Below, one piece after another: positions 10,141-22,269 of a stretch of 64,000 nucleotides of DNA. Below the pieces are notes generated by a model, which was given only the letters and a program-made list of their open reading frames with translations, did no database searches and was not told where the DNA came from. The position numbers and the translations under genes are program-made. Positions within the stretch are counted from its first letter, which is position 1; every line of letters starts with the position of its first letter. This stretch comes from Poa pratensis (taxonomy: Eukaryota; Streptophyta; Magnoliopsida; Poales; Poaceae): NCBI GenBank assembly GCA_947311845.1, contig CAMZMU010000111.1:10421028-10485027 (forward strand), in the 5' to 3' direction.

Positions 10141-11015
10141 CGCACCTTGAAGGAAGGTGGAGGTTCCGGAGGAAATCAGATGGGAGCACCTCAGAGGCCT
10201 CCAATGACATATCCTCAACAGAGGCAAGCATTACCACTCACCGGAGCAAACACAATTCCCGTGAATGCACCGGCACAGAGGCCTCCAGCTCCGAAACCTG
10301 TCAATCAAGTAAATGTCGGAGGCAACAATGGCAATGCTGGTCCCAGTAGGCAAGGAGAGTATCCTCAGGGAGATTACAGAGAAGCTCATCAGAGTTATGT
10401 GGTCTTTGTGACCGAGCCAACAGACAAGCGGAGCCTGCATCGGCGTGCACTGGAGGTGAACGCAGTTATGCCGGCAGTGCCGAAGTATATGCACTGGTCC
10501 GAGCAAGAAATCAGTTGGAGCAGAAGGGATCATCCCCGAGTTATGCCAACTCCGGGAGGATATGCACTGTTGGTGGATCCAACATTCTTTGGGCCCACCC
10601 TCAATGTCCGGTTCACCCGGGTTCTCATTGATAATGGAGTGCTATCAATATCATGTACCGAGACACCATGGTGAAGATGGGTATCTCGGTGAACATGCTG
10701 CAACCGAGTAGCACAACCTTCCATGGCATAGTGCCGGGTGTCTCATGTGCACCTATGGGCAAGATCTGGGTTGATGTGTTGTTCGGCACCAAGGACAACT
10801 GCCGAACTGAGAGCATCCAGTTTGAGGTAGTGGACCTCGAAAGTCCATACCATGCTTTACTCGGCAGGCCTGCGCTGTCCAAGTTCATGATATCAACCCA
10901 TGTGGGTTACCTCAAGATGAAAATGCCGGTCCTAATGGCATCATCACCATCTCGGGTGATTACAAGCGTGCACTGGAGTGTGCCTCGGCTGGATCGTGCT
11001 TGGCCGAGTCATTGA
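10141..11015 (+). pseudogene. Gypsy retropepsin (aspartic protease) region, frameshifted
   Basis: A Pro/Gln-rich linker (10170-10390) leads to a retropepsin-like domain. The active-site segment is visible as RVLIDNG near 10612-10640, where the frame breaks. The following frame (10653-11015) continues the domain with a PYHALLGRPALSKFM block typical of the protease C-terminus. The protease would cut the Gag-Pol precursor; with the break beside the catalytic Asp this copy is inactive as written. Confidence 0.7.
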
Positions 11016-11290
11016 TCATTGCTGCAGAGAAGAAAGATCCATGAAGTGGTGGCACTGGCGCAGTCCGCGCAACTCGGTATGCCGGGTATGAGTAACCCGG
11101 AGCAGAATGCAACTTTCGAGGTGCCAAAGGAGACCAAGAAGATCAGTGTTGACCCGGCTTCCCGGATCACAACGTCATCATTGGTACCGGGTTAACGGAG
11201 AAATAGGAAGGCGAGCTCAGTCACTTCCTCCGTGAGAACCGGGATATCTTTGCATGGTCCAATCAGGACCTGCCAGGTGTTCCGAGGGAG

Positions 11291-12511
11291 TTGGCTGAGC
11301 ACTCTTTGTTCGTCAGACCGGATATGAAACCGGTGAAGCAACCGACACGGCGTCTCTCGGATGAGAGGAGAAAAGTGGTGGGTGATGAGCTGGCCAAGTT
11401 GCTTGCGGCTGGTTTCATCATGGAGGTGCTACACCCGGACTGGTTGTCTAACCCGGTCCTGGTGGAGAAGAAAAAAGATGAACCTTTGGTGGCCAAGGTG
11501 TGGCGCATGTGTATCGATTTCACGAACTTAAACAAGGCATGTCCTAAGGATCCATTCCCGCTGCCTCGGATTGATCAAGTGATCGATTCTACAGCCGGGT
11601 GTGAGCTGTTATCCTTTGTAGATGCGTATTCTGGTTTTCACCAGATACCTTTGAACCCTGCTGATCAATTGAAAACTGCTTTTATTACCCCTTATGGGGC
11701 TTATTGCTATCGTGTCATGACATTTGGCTTGAGAAATGCCGGTGCCACTTATCAGAGGTGTATGCAGAAGTGTTTGCATGAGCAAATAGGCAAAAATGTG
11801 CAGGTGTATGTCGACGATGTCGTCATAAAAACTAAAGATAAAGCACTCTGATTGATGATCTCGAGAGACATTCATAAACTTGAGAAAATACCGGATGAAA
11901 CTTAACCCGGATAAATGTACTTCGGTGTGCCGGCAGGCAAACTACTCGGTTTCCTTGTGTCAAGCCGAGGTATCGAGGTAAACCCGACAAAAATCCGTGC
12001 TATTGAAAGCATGAGGTTACCGACATGTCTCAAGGACGTGCAGAAATTCACCGGATGTTTGGCATCATTAAGTCGGTTTGTTAGCAGGTTGGGAGAAAAG
12101 GCATTGCCTTTGTATCAGCTCATGAAGAAAACCACCCACTTCGTGTGGACCCCGCAAGCAGATGCGGCGTTCACCGAGTTAAAAAAGATGCTGGCAACTG
12201 CGCCGATACTGGCCTCACCATTACCCAAAGAGCCGATGTTGCTATACATTGCAGCCACAAACCGAGTTGTGAGTGTTGTAGTGGTGGTGGAGCGAGAAGA
12301 AGAGGGCAAAACTGTGCAGAGGCCGGTATATTATTTGAGCGAGGTGATCTCGTTATCCAAGCAGAACTATCCTCACTACCAGAAGATGACATATGGTGTC
12401 TATCTGGCTGCTAAGAAGTTGAAACATTACTTCCAAGAGCATTCAATCACTGTGGTATGTGAGGCTCCTATCTCGGAGATCATTGGGTGTAAAGATGCAA
12501 CTGGCCGATAG
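11291..12511 (+). pseudogene. Gypsy reverse transcriptase and RNase H, frameshifted
   Basis: The reverse transcriptase is open from 11291 to 11851 with SNPVLVEKKK, WRMCIDFTNLNKACPKD, SFVDAYSGFHQI, TFGLRNAGATYQR and the catalytic YVDD (about 11808-11819). Three breaks cluster at about 11845-11920, then the frame resumes at 11915 with LLGFLVSSRGIE, the connection region and an RNase H domain (FTELKKMLATAPILASP, VYYLSEV, YPHYQKM) up to 12511. Two neighbouring short open segments carry the intervening thumb sequence. Catalytic residues of the polymerase are present but the protein cannot be read through. Confidence 0.85.
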
Positions 12512-13150
12512 CCAAGTGGGCCATCGAGGTGTCCCCTTACACTCCTCACTATGAAAGAAGAGATGCCATTAAGTCTCAGGCATTGCCGGATTTCTTGGTA
12601 GATTGGGCCGAGATGCAATATGAGCCACCACTGCCTGACTCCAATTACTGGAGGATGCACTTTGATGGTTCCAAGACCAAGATTGGTTTGGGGGCCGGGT
12701 AGTTCTTACCTCGCCAAAGCGAGATCAGCTGAGATATGTACTGCAGATTCATTATGCAGCATCTAACAATGTGGCCGAGTATGAAGCACTGGTCCATGGG
12801 CTCAATGTGGCCAAGGAAATAGGAATTCGCCGAATTGAATGTTTCGGGGATTCGAATTGGTAGTGCAGCAAGTCTCGGGAAATTGGGACGCTTTGGACGC
12901 CAATATGGCGTTTTTCGGTTTCATGTCCAGAAGATCTCGGGATTCTTTGAAGGGTGCGAGTTCAAGCATATACCTCGGGAGGAAAATGAAGCTGCCGACA
13001 TATTGTCCAAGCTGGGCTCATCTCGGGATCCAATTCCACCCGGGATATCCTTGGAGCATTTGAGGAAGCCATCAATCAAACCATCTCCCGAGTCCGAGTC
13101 AATCTTTATCCCGGCAAAACCGGAATCTGATGTGTGCCCATGGACATGAT
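12512..13150 (+). pseudogene. Second RNase H-like domain of the Gypsy element, frameshifted
   Basis: After the first RNase H, motifs of a second RNase H fold appear: MHFDGSKTKIGLGAG (about 12655-12700), a NVAEYEALVHGL block (about 12769-12805) and FKHIPREENEAADILSKLG (about 12960-13020). These are the D-G-S and final helix/Asp motifs of the additional RNase H acquired by Tat-lineage elements. At least two frame changes and a stop interrupt it. Its presence supports the lineage assignment. Confidence 0.65.
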
Positions 13151-13394
13151 GTCGGGTGCATTTGGGAGAACCCGGGGACTGATTGGCAGAACTCGGGGAC
13201 TGACCAGCATATGTCGGAAGAAGCAATGTCGGTTGATGCATGGAGGTGGATGATCCGGTTTTTCCTGTGCGTCCTGTGCCGGAGTGGGCACAACCAATAA
13301 TGGCGTATATGATGGACGGGAGTTTGCCAAGTAATGAAGTTGAGGCCAGGCAAGTGCAAAGAAGATCCAAGGCATACACCATCATCAACAGGAG

Positions 13395-14541
13395 TTGTAC
13401 AAGAGAAGTGTGACCGAGGTATTGCAGCGCTGTGTCGAGCCGCAGGAAGGTCAAGAGATGCTCCTGGAGATTCATCAGGGAGAATGTGGTCATCATGCTT
13501 CATCAAGAGCCTTGGTGGCTAAAGTATTCCGGCATGGATTTTATTGGCCCAGTGCTTTGAATCAGGCAGAAGATATTGTGAGGAAGTGTCAAGGGTGTCA
13601 GAGATTTGCTCACAAATCCACATGCCAGCCTCGGCACTCAAGACTATTCCCATCACTTGGCCCTTTGCTGTCTGGTGTTGGATATGGTGGGAGAATTCAG
13701 ACCAGCCCGAGGTAACATGACTCATATGCTGGTAATGGTGGACAAGTTCACCAAGTGGATCGAGGTGAAACCAATCAGAAGTGTGATGGTCACACAGCTG
13801 TGTCCTTTTTGAAGGACATCATTTTGAGATATGGTTACCCCCATAGCATTATCTCGGATAATGGCACAAACTTTGCTGTGGGAGAGTTTGCTCGGTTCTG
13901 TGCGGAAAAAGAATTCGGTTGGACATAGCCTCGGTGGCACACCCGAGGCAAATGGGCAAGTGGAAAGAGCAAATGCATTGGTTTCCGGTATCAAAGCCCG
14001 GTTGATTGAACCACTGTTGCGAACTCCGGGATGCTGGATAGAGGAGATACCAGCAGTGTTGTGGGGTCTAAGGACCACACCGAATCGATCAACTGGCTAT
14101 ACGCCATTTTTTCTGGTCTATGGAGCAGAAGCGGTCTTGCCGACCGACATGGAGTATGACTCGCCGAGAGTGGCGCTGTACACTGAAACCGAGGCAAAAG
14201 AAGCTCGGGAAAATGGTGTTGATTTGCTCGAAGAAGCACGAGAACTGACCTTATCTCGGTCAGCTGTATATCAGCAAAATCTCCGACGCTATCATAGCCG
14301 GAAGATCAGCCCTCGGGTATTCCGAGAGGGAGATTTGGTGCTGAGGCTAGTGCAACGCAGTAAAGGCCGACACAAGTTGTCACCTCCATGGGAGGGACCA
14401 TTCATTGTGAGCAAGGCTCTGCACAATGATTCATACTATCTTATAGATGCACAGGCACCGAGGAAAAATGTAGCTGACAAATCCGGAGAGGAGACCAAAA
14501 GACCCTGGAATGTAGCTCTACTTCGACCCTTTTACTCATAA
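13395..14541 (+). pseudogene. Gypsy integrase, frameshifted
   Basis: The N-terminal HHCC zinc-binding domain lies at about 13465-13600 (HQGECGHHASS...VRKCQGCQRF). The catalytic core continues in another frame near 13680-13800 (LDMVGEF, LVMVDKFTKWIEV) and again from 13831, with GTPEANGQVERAN carrying the catalytic Glu near 13960. The C-terminal part (WGLRTTPNRSTGYTPFFLVYG, then a GDLVLRLV SH3-like domain) is open to the TAA at 14541. Integrase would insert the cDNA; at least three frame changes disable this copy. The final ~700 bp is one clean frame. Confidence 0.82.
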
Positions 14542-15010
14542 GGGCGCAATGTATGTATCTCGGTTTTCCTTTGAATAAAATGCCGGCACTCCGAAAAGAA
14601 ACTCGGGGACTGCCTTGTCCTATGCATGTGTTTTATCTCGGTTTTTTCTTGTTGTTCATATGTCGGATGATTTTGAGACCTCGTTTCAAAGTTCAAGTAA
14701 TGTATGCTATTTTGTTGTGATCTTGTGACTCGACTGACGAACGCCGAAATGGCAGTCAAGAGCAGAGGTTATGGTATATGGTAAACATGAAAGAACTCGG
14801 GGACTCGGTCCTAGAAAGATCCGACATATGTCGTTTACTAACCCGGTTTTTTTTCTTTTCCTTGTGTCGGATGACTCTAAACCTTACCTCAAAATTTACA
14901 AGTATTGTATGCTATAATCTATCTTGTGACTCGACTGTCGAACGCCTGATGGTAGACAAGAGCAAAGATCGACAAGTATAGTGAACAAGAAATAAACTCG
15001 GGGACTCGGT

Positions 15011-18000
15011 TTAAATTGATCCGCATAAACCTCTTTCTTGATAAGAGTAGCAAATAAAGTAGTCTCGGAGGAACTTAAAATGTATATTACATCTGCACCC
15101 GGCATTCCGGGGATTTAACGGTTTAAATTCATCAAAGTTAAGCAGCAGCTTCGGAGGAAGGAGCAGCTCGGTTGCAGGGACAGACCCGGATGACGGAGGA
15201 ACCTCGGTTGAAGGAGGAACCTCGGTTGCAGGAGTAGCTTTGGTCAGCGGAGTAGCAGACTCGGGGGCAGTCGGAGTGATCTTGCTGCTTGCTGAAGCGT
15301 CGGTAGCACTTTGATTGGCCGAGTCAGGCGCTGGTTCAGTGGAGATCTCGGCGGCAGACTGTTTCGCAGTCTTAGCCGAGGCATCAGGAATTGACTCGGA
15401 GTAGTAGACTCGGATCAGACGCACATACTCTTGCTCGGAGCCATCATCAACATTGACCTCTTCTTCTTCTTCGTCTTCATCATCAGAGTAAACCACACCA
15501 GGTTCAACAGACCGAGTGTTGGCAAACCTGGCCATGAAGGTAGCAGCTTCCCCACGCCTCGCAATCAATGCCGGGTCAGTAGCCCATGGGGAGCCATCGC
15601 GTAGAGTACGCAGGCCGTCGAGGTTGATATCCTCATACCAAGACATCAGAAAGAGCAAGGCTGCGTCGGCCCCGGCACGAGCAGAAGAAGACCTCCATTC
15701 CCTTAGCCGAGTCTCGGTTTGTTGCAAGCATTGGATAACTCGGCAATAGTCTTGACACTGGGAGAGTCGGGCCACAAGACATGGTAGGCTCGGATGCTGG
15801 CATTAAGAAGCTCGACGCCGATGCTCCTCAAGGGGAGAAATACGAGCTTTGAGTGCAATCAAGTGATCGTCAATATCCCAAGCCTCGGGTAGCGGAGCCC
15901 CGGATGCCTCGGCTTTCTCAGCTCGGGCCTTCATCACAGTGTTGGCTGCTGCAGCTTGGCAGTGCTCAAAGTGTTCTGAAGCAAATAAGCTGACACCGAA
16001 TCAAATGAGATACCGACACAAAATTTCATGTCAGGAAGCTATAAAGAAAAAGGATATGATTCAGGAAACTTACTGTCCATTTCATCATTGAGTTTGGTGA
16101 GCTCAGCCAGCCACTTGGCAGCATTTGCCTTGAGGGCATCCAACTCTTCTTCAGCTTTGGTAGCTTTAGCCTCGCATGCAGTAATGTGCGCTTGAATCTT
16201 CTGGTCACCAGCAGCACGCTTCTCCAGAGCTGTCTTCACGTGTTCCTCTCCTTCTTCAGCTCGGTCTTCTCTTTCTCGACCCGGTCAAGATCCCGCTTGA
16301 GCCGAGTCACCTCGGACTTTTCTTCTTCAAGAGCACGCTTGTGCTCCGTTTCCTTCTTCTTCATTTCCTCCTGCTGGTTCTGGAAGGAGAGCTTAAGCGC
16401 CCGGTGCTCCAAGGCTAGATTCTTGAAGATCCGGCTCCGAGTGTTGGTGCAATCCTGCCAGAAGGAAAGATGTTAGTGAGGGTAAAAAGAATATCGGGGA
16501 CTGTGAACCCGAGATTATAAAAAGATCTTACCGAGTCAACTCGACATGAGACTCGGGGACTGGGCATCCCAGTGTTTTTAACAAGTTGAATTTAATGATC
16601 AAGTTTTTGGAAGATTCGCGCCGAGTTACCTATTACTCGGACGAGTATCAGTTACTCAACCCGAATCTCGGGGACTGTGGATAGTGTAACTGTTGATCAT
16701 TGAAGAGTAAGTGCTAAGTTCTCAGAAGTTTACCTCGACAACCCTGCTAGCCTGAAGGGCCGAGACCTGCAAAGAGTGCAGGGATTGTGCAACAAGGCCG
16801 AGACCAACCGGGTGTGGATTCGCCGGAGTAGAGGAAACTTCGCTGGGGTCCGCGGCATTCCAATCCATCACGTACTGTCCAACCGAGCCGAGGCTGTTGT
16901 CACTCGGGGTGCGAAGACTCGGAAGAACATGGCTGTTGACCCGGGGGCGGGAAATCATCTCGGAGAGATTTTGGTACGCCCGGTTTGCTGTTGGAGTCAC
17001 GGTAATTTGCTTGCTCTGGTCGGTTGAAGGTTGGCCAGAGGCTTGCTGAGTTGGCACAATTGGAGGCGGTGGAGCCGGAGTATGGGCTGGTACTGGGGGC
17101 TCCTGTTGCTGCCTCTGCTGTTTCTTTTGCTGCAGCTTTTGCTGCTTCTCCTGTTGCTGCTGCTGCTTCTGCTGTTGCTGCTTCTGCTCCTGCTGCTGCT
17201 GCTTCTGTTGTTGCTGCTGTTGCTTCAACTGTTGCTGTTGCTTGTTGTGCTTATGCTGTGCACGAGGGGAGACTCGGGAATCCAACTTAGACGGAGTTGT
17301 CTTAGTCGGAGTCTTGACCTGTTCCGTCTCCAAGTCCTTAAGAGGCGAGAGGGGAGATTGTTCTCGACCCGGAGCCGAGGTTTGCTCGAGGCCTTGGTCT
17401 CCTCCCAGATCCGAATCAGGATTCGGTGGCGGAATGTCGGCCGAGCTAGCGCGCACCGAGCTAGGTCTCCTGTTCCTTCATCGCCACCCCTGGCGGCCAA
17501 CGTTGGGATTAGCAGCCACTAATGGAACTGTGGGTCTGTTTTGCGGCGATGGGATCGCTGCATAAACCGAGGTAAAGTGTTAACTCGGGTGAGGTTAACT
17601 TCGGTAAAAGGAAAGAAGGAAAGCAAGAAAAGTTATACGAGGTATATCTTACCCCTTGCTGGTTGGTAGGACCTTAGCCTTACGCTTGGTAATGACCTTC
17701 TTGGCTTTCTTAGCCGGAGGAGCCGCTGACCCGGACGCACCGGAGCGTTTCCGGGATGTGCCTTGGGCACCCGGATTGGCTGTAGCAGCAGGTGCATACC
17801 ATGAAATAGGAATAGCGTCAATGGGATCTAGGATTTGACAATCGTCATCTTCATCGTCTGACAAGTCTTGAACGAAGACACGAGCGGATGGCTTACCCGA
17901 GGTAGAAGCCTTGGCACGAGGAACCGGCATATAATCCTCGTTGTCCGGATCTTCAGTCTCCTCGGGTCGCGCACGGCGATCTTTTGTCCATTTCCTGGTC

Positions 18001-19067
18001 TTCAGGTCCCCATCCTCGGTGGCTTGTCGAGTAAACAGCTGCAAGAGGAGCAAAGTAGATTCGGATTAGTCAGATGGTGCTTCACCGAGATAAAAGTAAC
18101 CTCGGAAGGCAGAGCTATGTCAGTTCAAACGGGACAAACTAACCCGAGGCGGAAGCCGGGATCGCTCAAACGGCTCTACGCCCCATTGCCAATCGTCCGC
18201 CATCTCGGTCTGGGCGATGGCCTTGACTCGTCTTCTAACTTGGGGATGGGTAAAGGCATGGGTGCTGACCCGGGTAGGGTCCAGCAAACCACTCATGTGG
18301 CAAATCTTGTGCACACGATGTTGGAGAGGGTTGACTCGGCGCATGACGAAAGTCCTCAAGAGGTCGTCTGCACTCATCTTCTTTTTCAGCAGCCCCTCAA
18401 GGGTTTGGTGGATCAGTTGGCCCTCAGGAATGCTGTCCTGCGGGTCATAGTTCCAATTTAACTCGGCTGTGGGGGGAGTGATGTTGAACTCCGGCAGGTT
18501 GAGAACATCCCGATCAGCTGGGCTCTTCACATAGAAAAAGGACCTTTGCCACTTCCGGCAAGATTCTAAGCCGGTAATCCGAGGAAAGATGTAGTGCTTC
18601 CTCGGAGTGAAGCTAGCCGCACTGCATGCGGTCATATCCTTCACGACCTCCTCCTTGTTCGGAATTGTTTGCTTCCGGAGGCGGAAGTACTTGGCCCTGG
18701 CGGCGACAGCGGGCCAGAGGCCGAGGTACCCCTCCATGAAGGAGGTAAAGGATGAGAGTGATGTAATGGCGTTGGCAGGGAGATGGTGAGGTTGTAAACC
18801 GAAGTTGTCGAGAAATGCCCGGCAGAAGGGGCTAGCTGGGAGTCCAAACCCGCGCTGAAAGTGCGCAAGGAACACCACTCGTTCACCCGATTCTAGAACC
18901 GGTTCGAGTTCCGATCCCGGAAGCCGACATATAACCTCGGCCGTGATGCGCCGGGTCTTCAGCAGCCAATCGAGGTCATCTTGCACCACGTCGGATCCCT
19001 CCCATCCACCTCGGTTGCTAGGTGCTGCCGATGACTCGGTCGGGTCGGAAGTGCTACGACCTGACAT
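15011..19067 (-). CDS. Antisense multi-exon gene inside the Gypsy element (aORF)
   Basis: Five exon-like open blocks on the minus strand have splice-like borders: about 19067-18144 (ATG at 19067, donor GTTAGT), 18038-17653 (acceptor TTGCAG, donor GTAAGAT), 17557-16734 (acceptor ATGCAG, donor GTAAAC), 16454-16074 (acceptor GGCAG, donor GTAAGT) and 15975-15011. Exon 1 matches the plant 'putative gypsy type transposon' domain (GFGLPASPFCRAFLDNFGLQPHHLPANAI). Exon 2 is acidic then Lys/Arg-rich. Exon 3 has a long Gln tract. Exon 4 is a charged coiled coil. Exon 5 is Ser/Pro/Thr/Ala-rich with an acidic patch. Exons 1 and 2 join in phase; exon 3 has an in-frame TGA near 17482 and its joint is uncertain. 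The function of such antisense genes is unknown. Block borders are by eye. Confidence 0.65.
17095..17240. repeat. CAG/CTG trinucleotide-rich tract (poly-Gln in the antisense gene)
   Basis: About 145 bp of interrupted CTG units on the plus strand, read as glutamine-rich sequence on the minus strand with occasional Lys and Glu. It falls within exon 3 of the antisense gene and is length-unstable in principle. Confidence 0.9.
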
Positions 19068-19100
19068 CTCAGAATCAAAACCTGCAAAAGGTATAAACAC

Positions 19101-20301
19101 AACCGAGATAAGTAACTCGGAGTTATGAAGCTAGAATCGGAGCAAGTGACTCGGAAATTGAGGCAAATGACCCGGAAGAGCCGTGCCACTGACTCAGGAG
19201 TAGAGCACGGAAACCGAGTTAAGTGACTCGGAAACCGAAATAGGTATCTCGGTTTAGATTGTCTGTTTATCTCGGAAAGATGATTCGGGTAAAGGTTATA
19301 AACATGAGCTTGCATGAATCTATGGGCAAGTAAGATCTACCGAGCAAGTAAAAAAGAAAGTAAAACACGAGCCTAAGGCAGAGAAGGATGAAACTATCAG
19401 GAGCAATGTCAGGATATCAGTACGAGAAAGATCTAGAAAGGGACCTAAGCAGTTTCGTTTATGAGCAAACAAAGTTAATCCTAGCAAGTCTAGCGATTGG
19501 AGATCCAGAACACCCTGAGGATGAACAATGAAGAACATGCTAGGAAGAACACCTGAGAGGATTCATGAAGAAGATAGAGATTGGGGATCCATACCGGAAT
19601 GCAGATCCCGCGGGAAGGAGTTTGGCGGCGGCGGAGCGGTCGATTCCGGTCGTCGGTGGCTCGTGAGTTCTGGCGTCGTGCGGTGGCGTAGTTCACTGCG
19701 CGGCGGCGGCGGCGGTGTCGCAGGAAAGAGAGAAAGAAGAAGATGGATGCGAAGAAGACGAGGAGATGTGCCCGCTCCCCTATTTATGGGCAACGGGCGC
19801 GTGCGGTTTCCAGTTTTACCGCTGCGGTTACCGTAACGGGCGCGCGGATTAACCGCGCACGATCTGCGCGGTTGCGATGTTTGCGGCCGCACGATCCGCC
19901 GCATCGTGGGCCACAAGGTGGTAGCGGCCCGCGGCGTGATCGCGTGCGGTTAATATCGCGGGAATCGAGGAGGCACGCCACGGTCAAAAGTACTCGAGTA
20001 TTTTTGAGACGTGTCAGCTCATGACGTATGCGACGTGCGTGCAGTGACATATATGCCCACGCGCGGGAACCGAGGCAGCACCCAGCGTCTCTCAGCCGCG
20101 TGCTGTGGAGAGATCTTTGAGAGATTGTGGGAATCTTTTTGTGTCGGTTAGACCAATTTGAGGAGGAAAGTCGGACAAAGTTACTATTTTGACTCGGAGA
20201 AACTCAGCCAGACCGAGACATGCTTGAGTCAGAAAGGCAGTTGGTTTGGTTTGTTTTGTTAAACCTGGTGTGGCCCTCCATCCGAGGCTGTGGGACCGCA
20301 C
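19101..20301. other. Gypsy 3' untranslated region
   Basis: Between the antisense gene start and the polypurine tract lies a repeat-poor region with many short 'gactcgg' motifs (19130-19260) and a CG-rich block (19610-20040) containing short open frames on both strands. No known domain is seen. It may hold the promoter of the antisense gene. Confidence 0.45.
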
Positions 20302-20302
20302 C

Positions 20303-20317
20303 AGCTTCGGGGACTAA
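20303..20317 (+). other. Gypsy polypurine tract
   Basis: AGCTTCGGGGACTAA ends one base before the 3' LTR start TGTCGGGG at 20318. The 'cggggact' motif is also scattered through the noncoding 3' half of the element. Confidence 0.75.
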
Positions 20318-21261
20318 TGTCGGGGGGCTACCCCCGGGTAGGGTAAAGTTGTGGTATAAAGAGCTCTAAAGACTGGACCGGGTCAAGGTCAAACTGGGTC
20401 ACATAGGCCGGGTTATGTTAGCTGAGTCATCTTAACCGACATATACCAACCGGGATATGCTGACCGACATATATATGTCGGTAAGTTGTGTGTTTTCTTA
20501 TGTGCAGGGAAGGTTATTCAGGAAGGGAAATCCGGCATATCCATGCCGGGTTATCCTTATGTCGGACAGGGGTCAATGCTCCTGTCATATCCCGTCTGGC
20601 ACGGGAGCGCCTGACACGGAACCGCCTGACACGGGAGCGTGCAGAAGGAGCGAGATGGCAGGCCATCATTCCACCGCTGACTCCGGTTTATCCGGGGTGC
20701 AGACTGCGAGGCAGAGGCATGGGCAGGCCATGTCTTGTCTCTGCCAGAGGTACATGCTAGCTTCGGTGTAGAGCTGCAGGAGATGGGTTTGTCACGTCCT
20801 GTCTCTGACAGGAGTAAGATCATGACATATCCTCGGCGTGGCTACAGTGCTCCGGAAGGGGCACTTCGGTAACTCGGTTTGGCCTACATATAGGGCCTCA
20901 CTACCTCCTGCGTGAGGGACGAGACAGAGGAGTACCAGGGAAGGCTAGAGAGGAGGCATTGAGGCATATTTCCATCGGTAGCATCATCTTCTTCCCTGGA
21001 CCTTGCACCATTGTTGAGATATACAGCTCAAGGAGCAACCTTGTATTCGAGATACCGAGATATATACCGAGAGACAGGCAGGAGTAGGGGTTTTACCTCC
21101 TCACGAGGGCCCCGAACCTGGGTAGATCGTGGTGTGTTCTGGTGCTTGTGTGTTCTTCGTGTGTGCTTCTTAGCGCGCTAGCCCTCCCCGGAATCCACCA
21201 GCGTCCATCGGCCCCACAACTTAAGCCATCCTATGGCATCTGCCGTGTTACCACCACGACA
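20318..21261 (+). repeat. Gypsy 3' LTR
   Basis: 944 bp, the partner of 6908-7852, with the same termini. Visible differences include gggta for ggata near the start, a 1-base loss in the 'tatccctgtc' region and single substitutions near 20614, 20683, 20692, 20855, 21027 and 21213. Confidence 0.92.
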
Positions 21262-21266
21262 CAAAG

Positions 21267-22260
21267 AACAAGTCGTATACATAAAGTTTACACTACATCG
21301 AGATCACGTTTGATGCATATATACATACGCACACAAGTTGATTTAATGAAATTCTCACGTCGAGATCACGTCAATTACATTGGAGGCATAATATAATTAC
21401 TAGGGTGATAAAATTCTCCGGTTTTCTTTAGGACCGCCGAGTTAAAAAATCCCGCCATTTCCTCTTGAATTGCTTTTAGGCGCTTCGTTGGTATGAGCTG
21501 GTCCCGCATTCTTTCCATCTAGATCAATATGAATATGTGAGTTTTGTGTAATATATATAAAATCATCATAAAATAAATTATGAATGGAACTCAACACAAT
21601 ATGGTAATAAAAAAATTGCGAATAGTGTATACGTACTTCAGTTGTTCTGGTTTCTCTATTCCGCTCAGTGACAAAAGAGCGTATATACAATTCTCCACCG
21701 GCATCATCTATTTTGCAAATCTCACATACAAAAACAATCATCTCATTTTACATATCTAGCACAAAACTAACACAATTTGCATACAATTCTCCACCGACAT
21801 CATCTATTTTGCAAATCTCACATACAAAAATAATCATCTCATTTTGCATATCTAACACAAAATCGTCTATTTTGCATATCTAACACAAAATCGTCTATTT
21901 TGCATATCTAACATAAAACTAAAAAAAATCATCTAAAAAATGCATCTAATAAATTTAAACTACTAGTACTATGCAAATATCAAAATGGTACTGAAAAATT
22001 ACATCTAATAAATTTAAACCACTAACAAATTTACCTAACAATTGTGCTAATATAACACTAGCTAAAAATTGCATCCAATTTGCTAACACTAGCTAATAAC
22101 CTAAATTTGCTAACACTAGCTAATTAATAACACTACCTAAATTTTCTAACTTTCCTAACTTATAAAAGTTGCTAATAACACTAATAACCTAAACACTAAT
22201 AATTAACCTAAACTATCAAATTTGCTAATAACACTAATAACCTAAACTATGAAAAAAAAG
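21267..22260. repeat. AT-rich CACTA interior with short tandem motifs
   Basis: From about 21700 to 22250 a degenerate tandem array dominates: units around 'cattttgcatatctaacaca' (21720-21920), then repeated 'ctaataacactaacctaaac'-like motifs (22060-22240). A minus-strand open frame at 21442-21741 has no recognised domain. This is probably CACTA internal noncoding sequence. Confidence 0.55.
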
Positions 22261-22269
22261 AATAAGAAA

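Larger units (their letters stand above)
6908..21261 (+). mobile_element. Ty3/Gypsy retrotransposon of the Tat lineage, nested in the CACTA element
   Basis: A complete structure: 5' LTR 6908-7852, primer site, gag, protease, reverse transcriptase, two RNase H regions, integrase, a long antisense gene, polypurine tract and 3' LTR 20318-21261. Target duplication CAAAG flanks it at 6903-6907 and 21262-21266. Order RT-RH-INT marks Ty3/Gypsy. The extra RNase H-like block before integrase and the antisense gene after pol are known traits of the Tat lineage (RIRE2, Grande, Ogre relatives). The gag-pol frames are broken at many points although the LTRs are about 99% identical. Confidence 0.92.

Noticed and set aside
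17031..17522. Poly-Leu plus-strand frame of 163 codons
   Set aside because: It is the complement of the poly-Gln tract in the antisense gene; low-complexity shadow.
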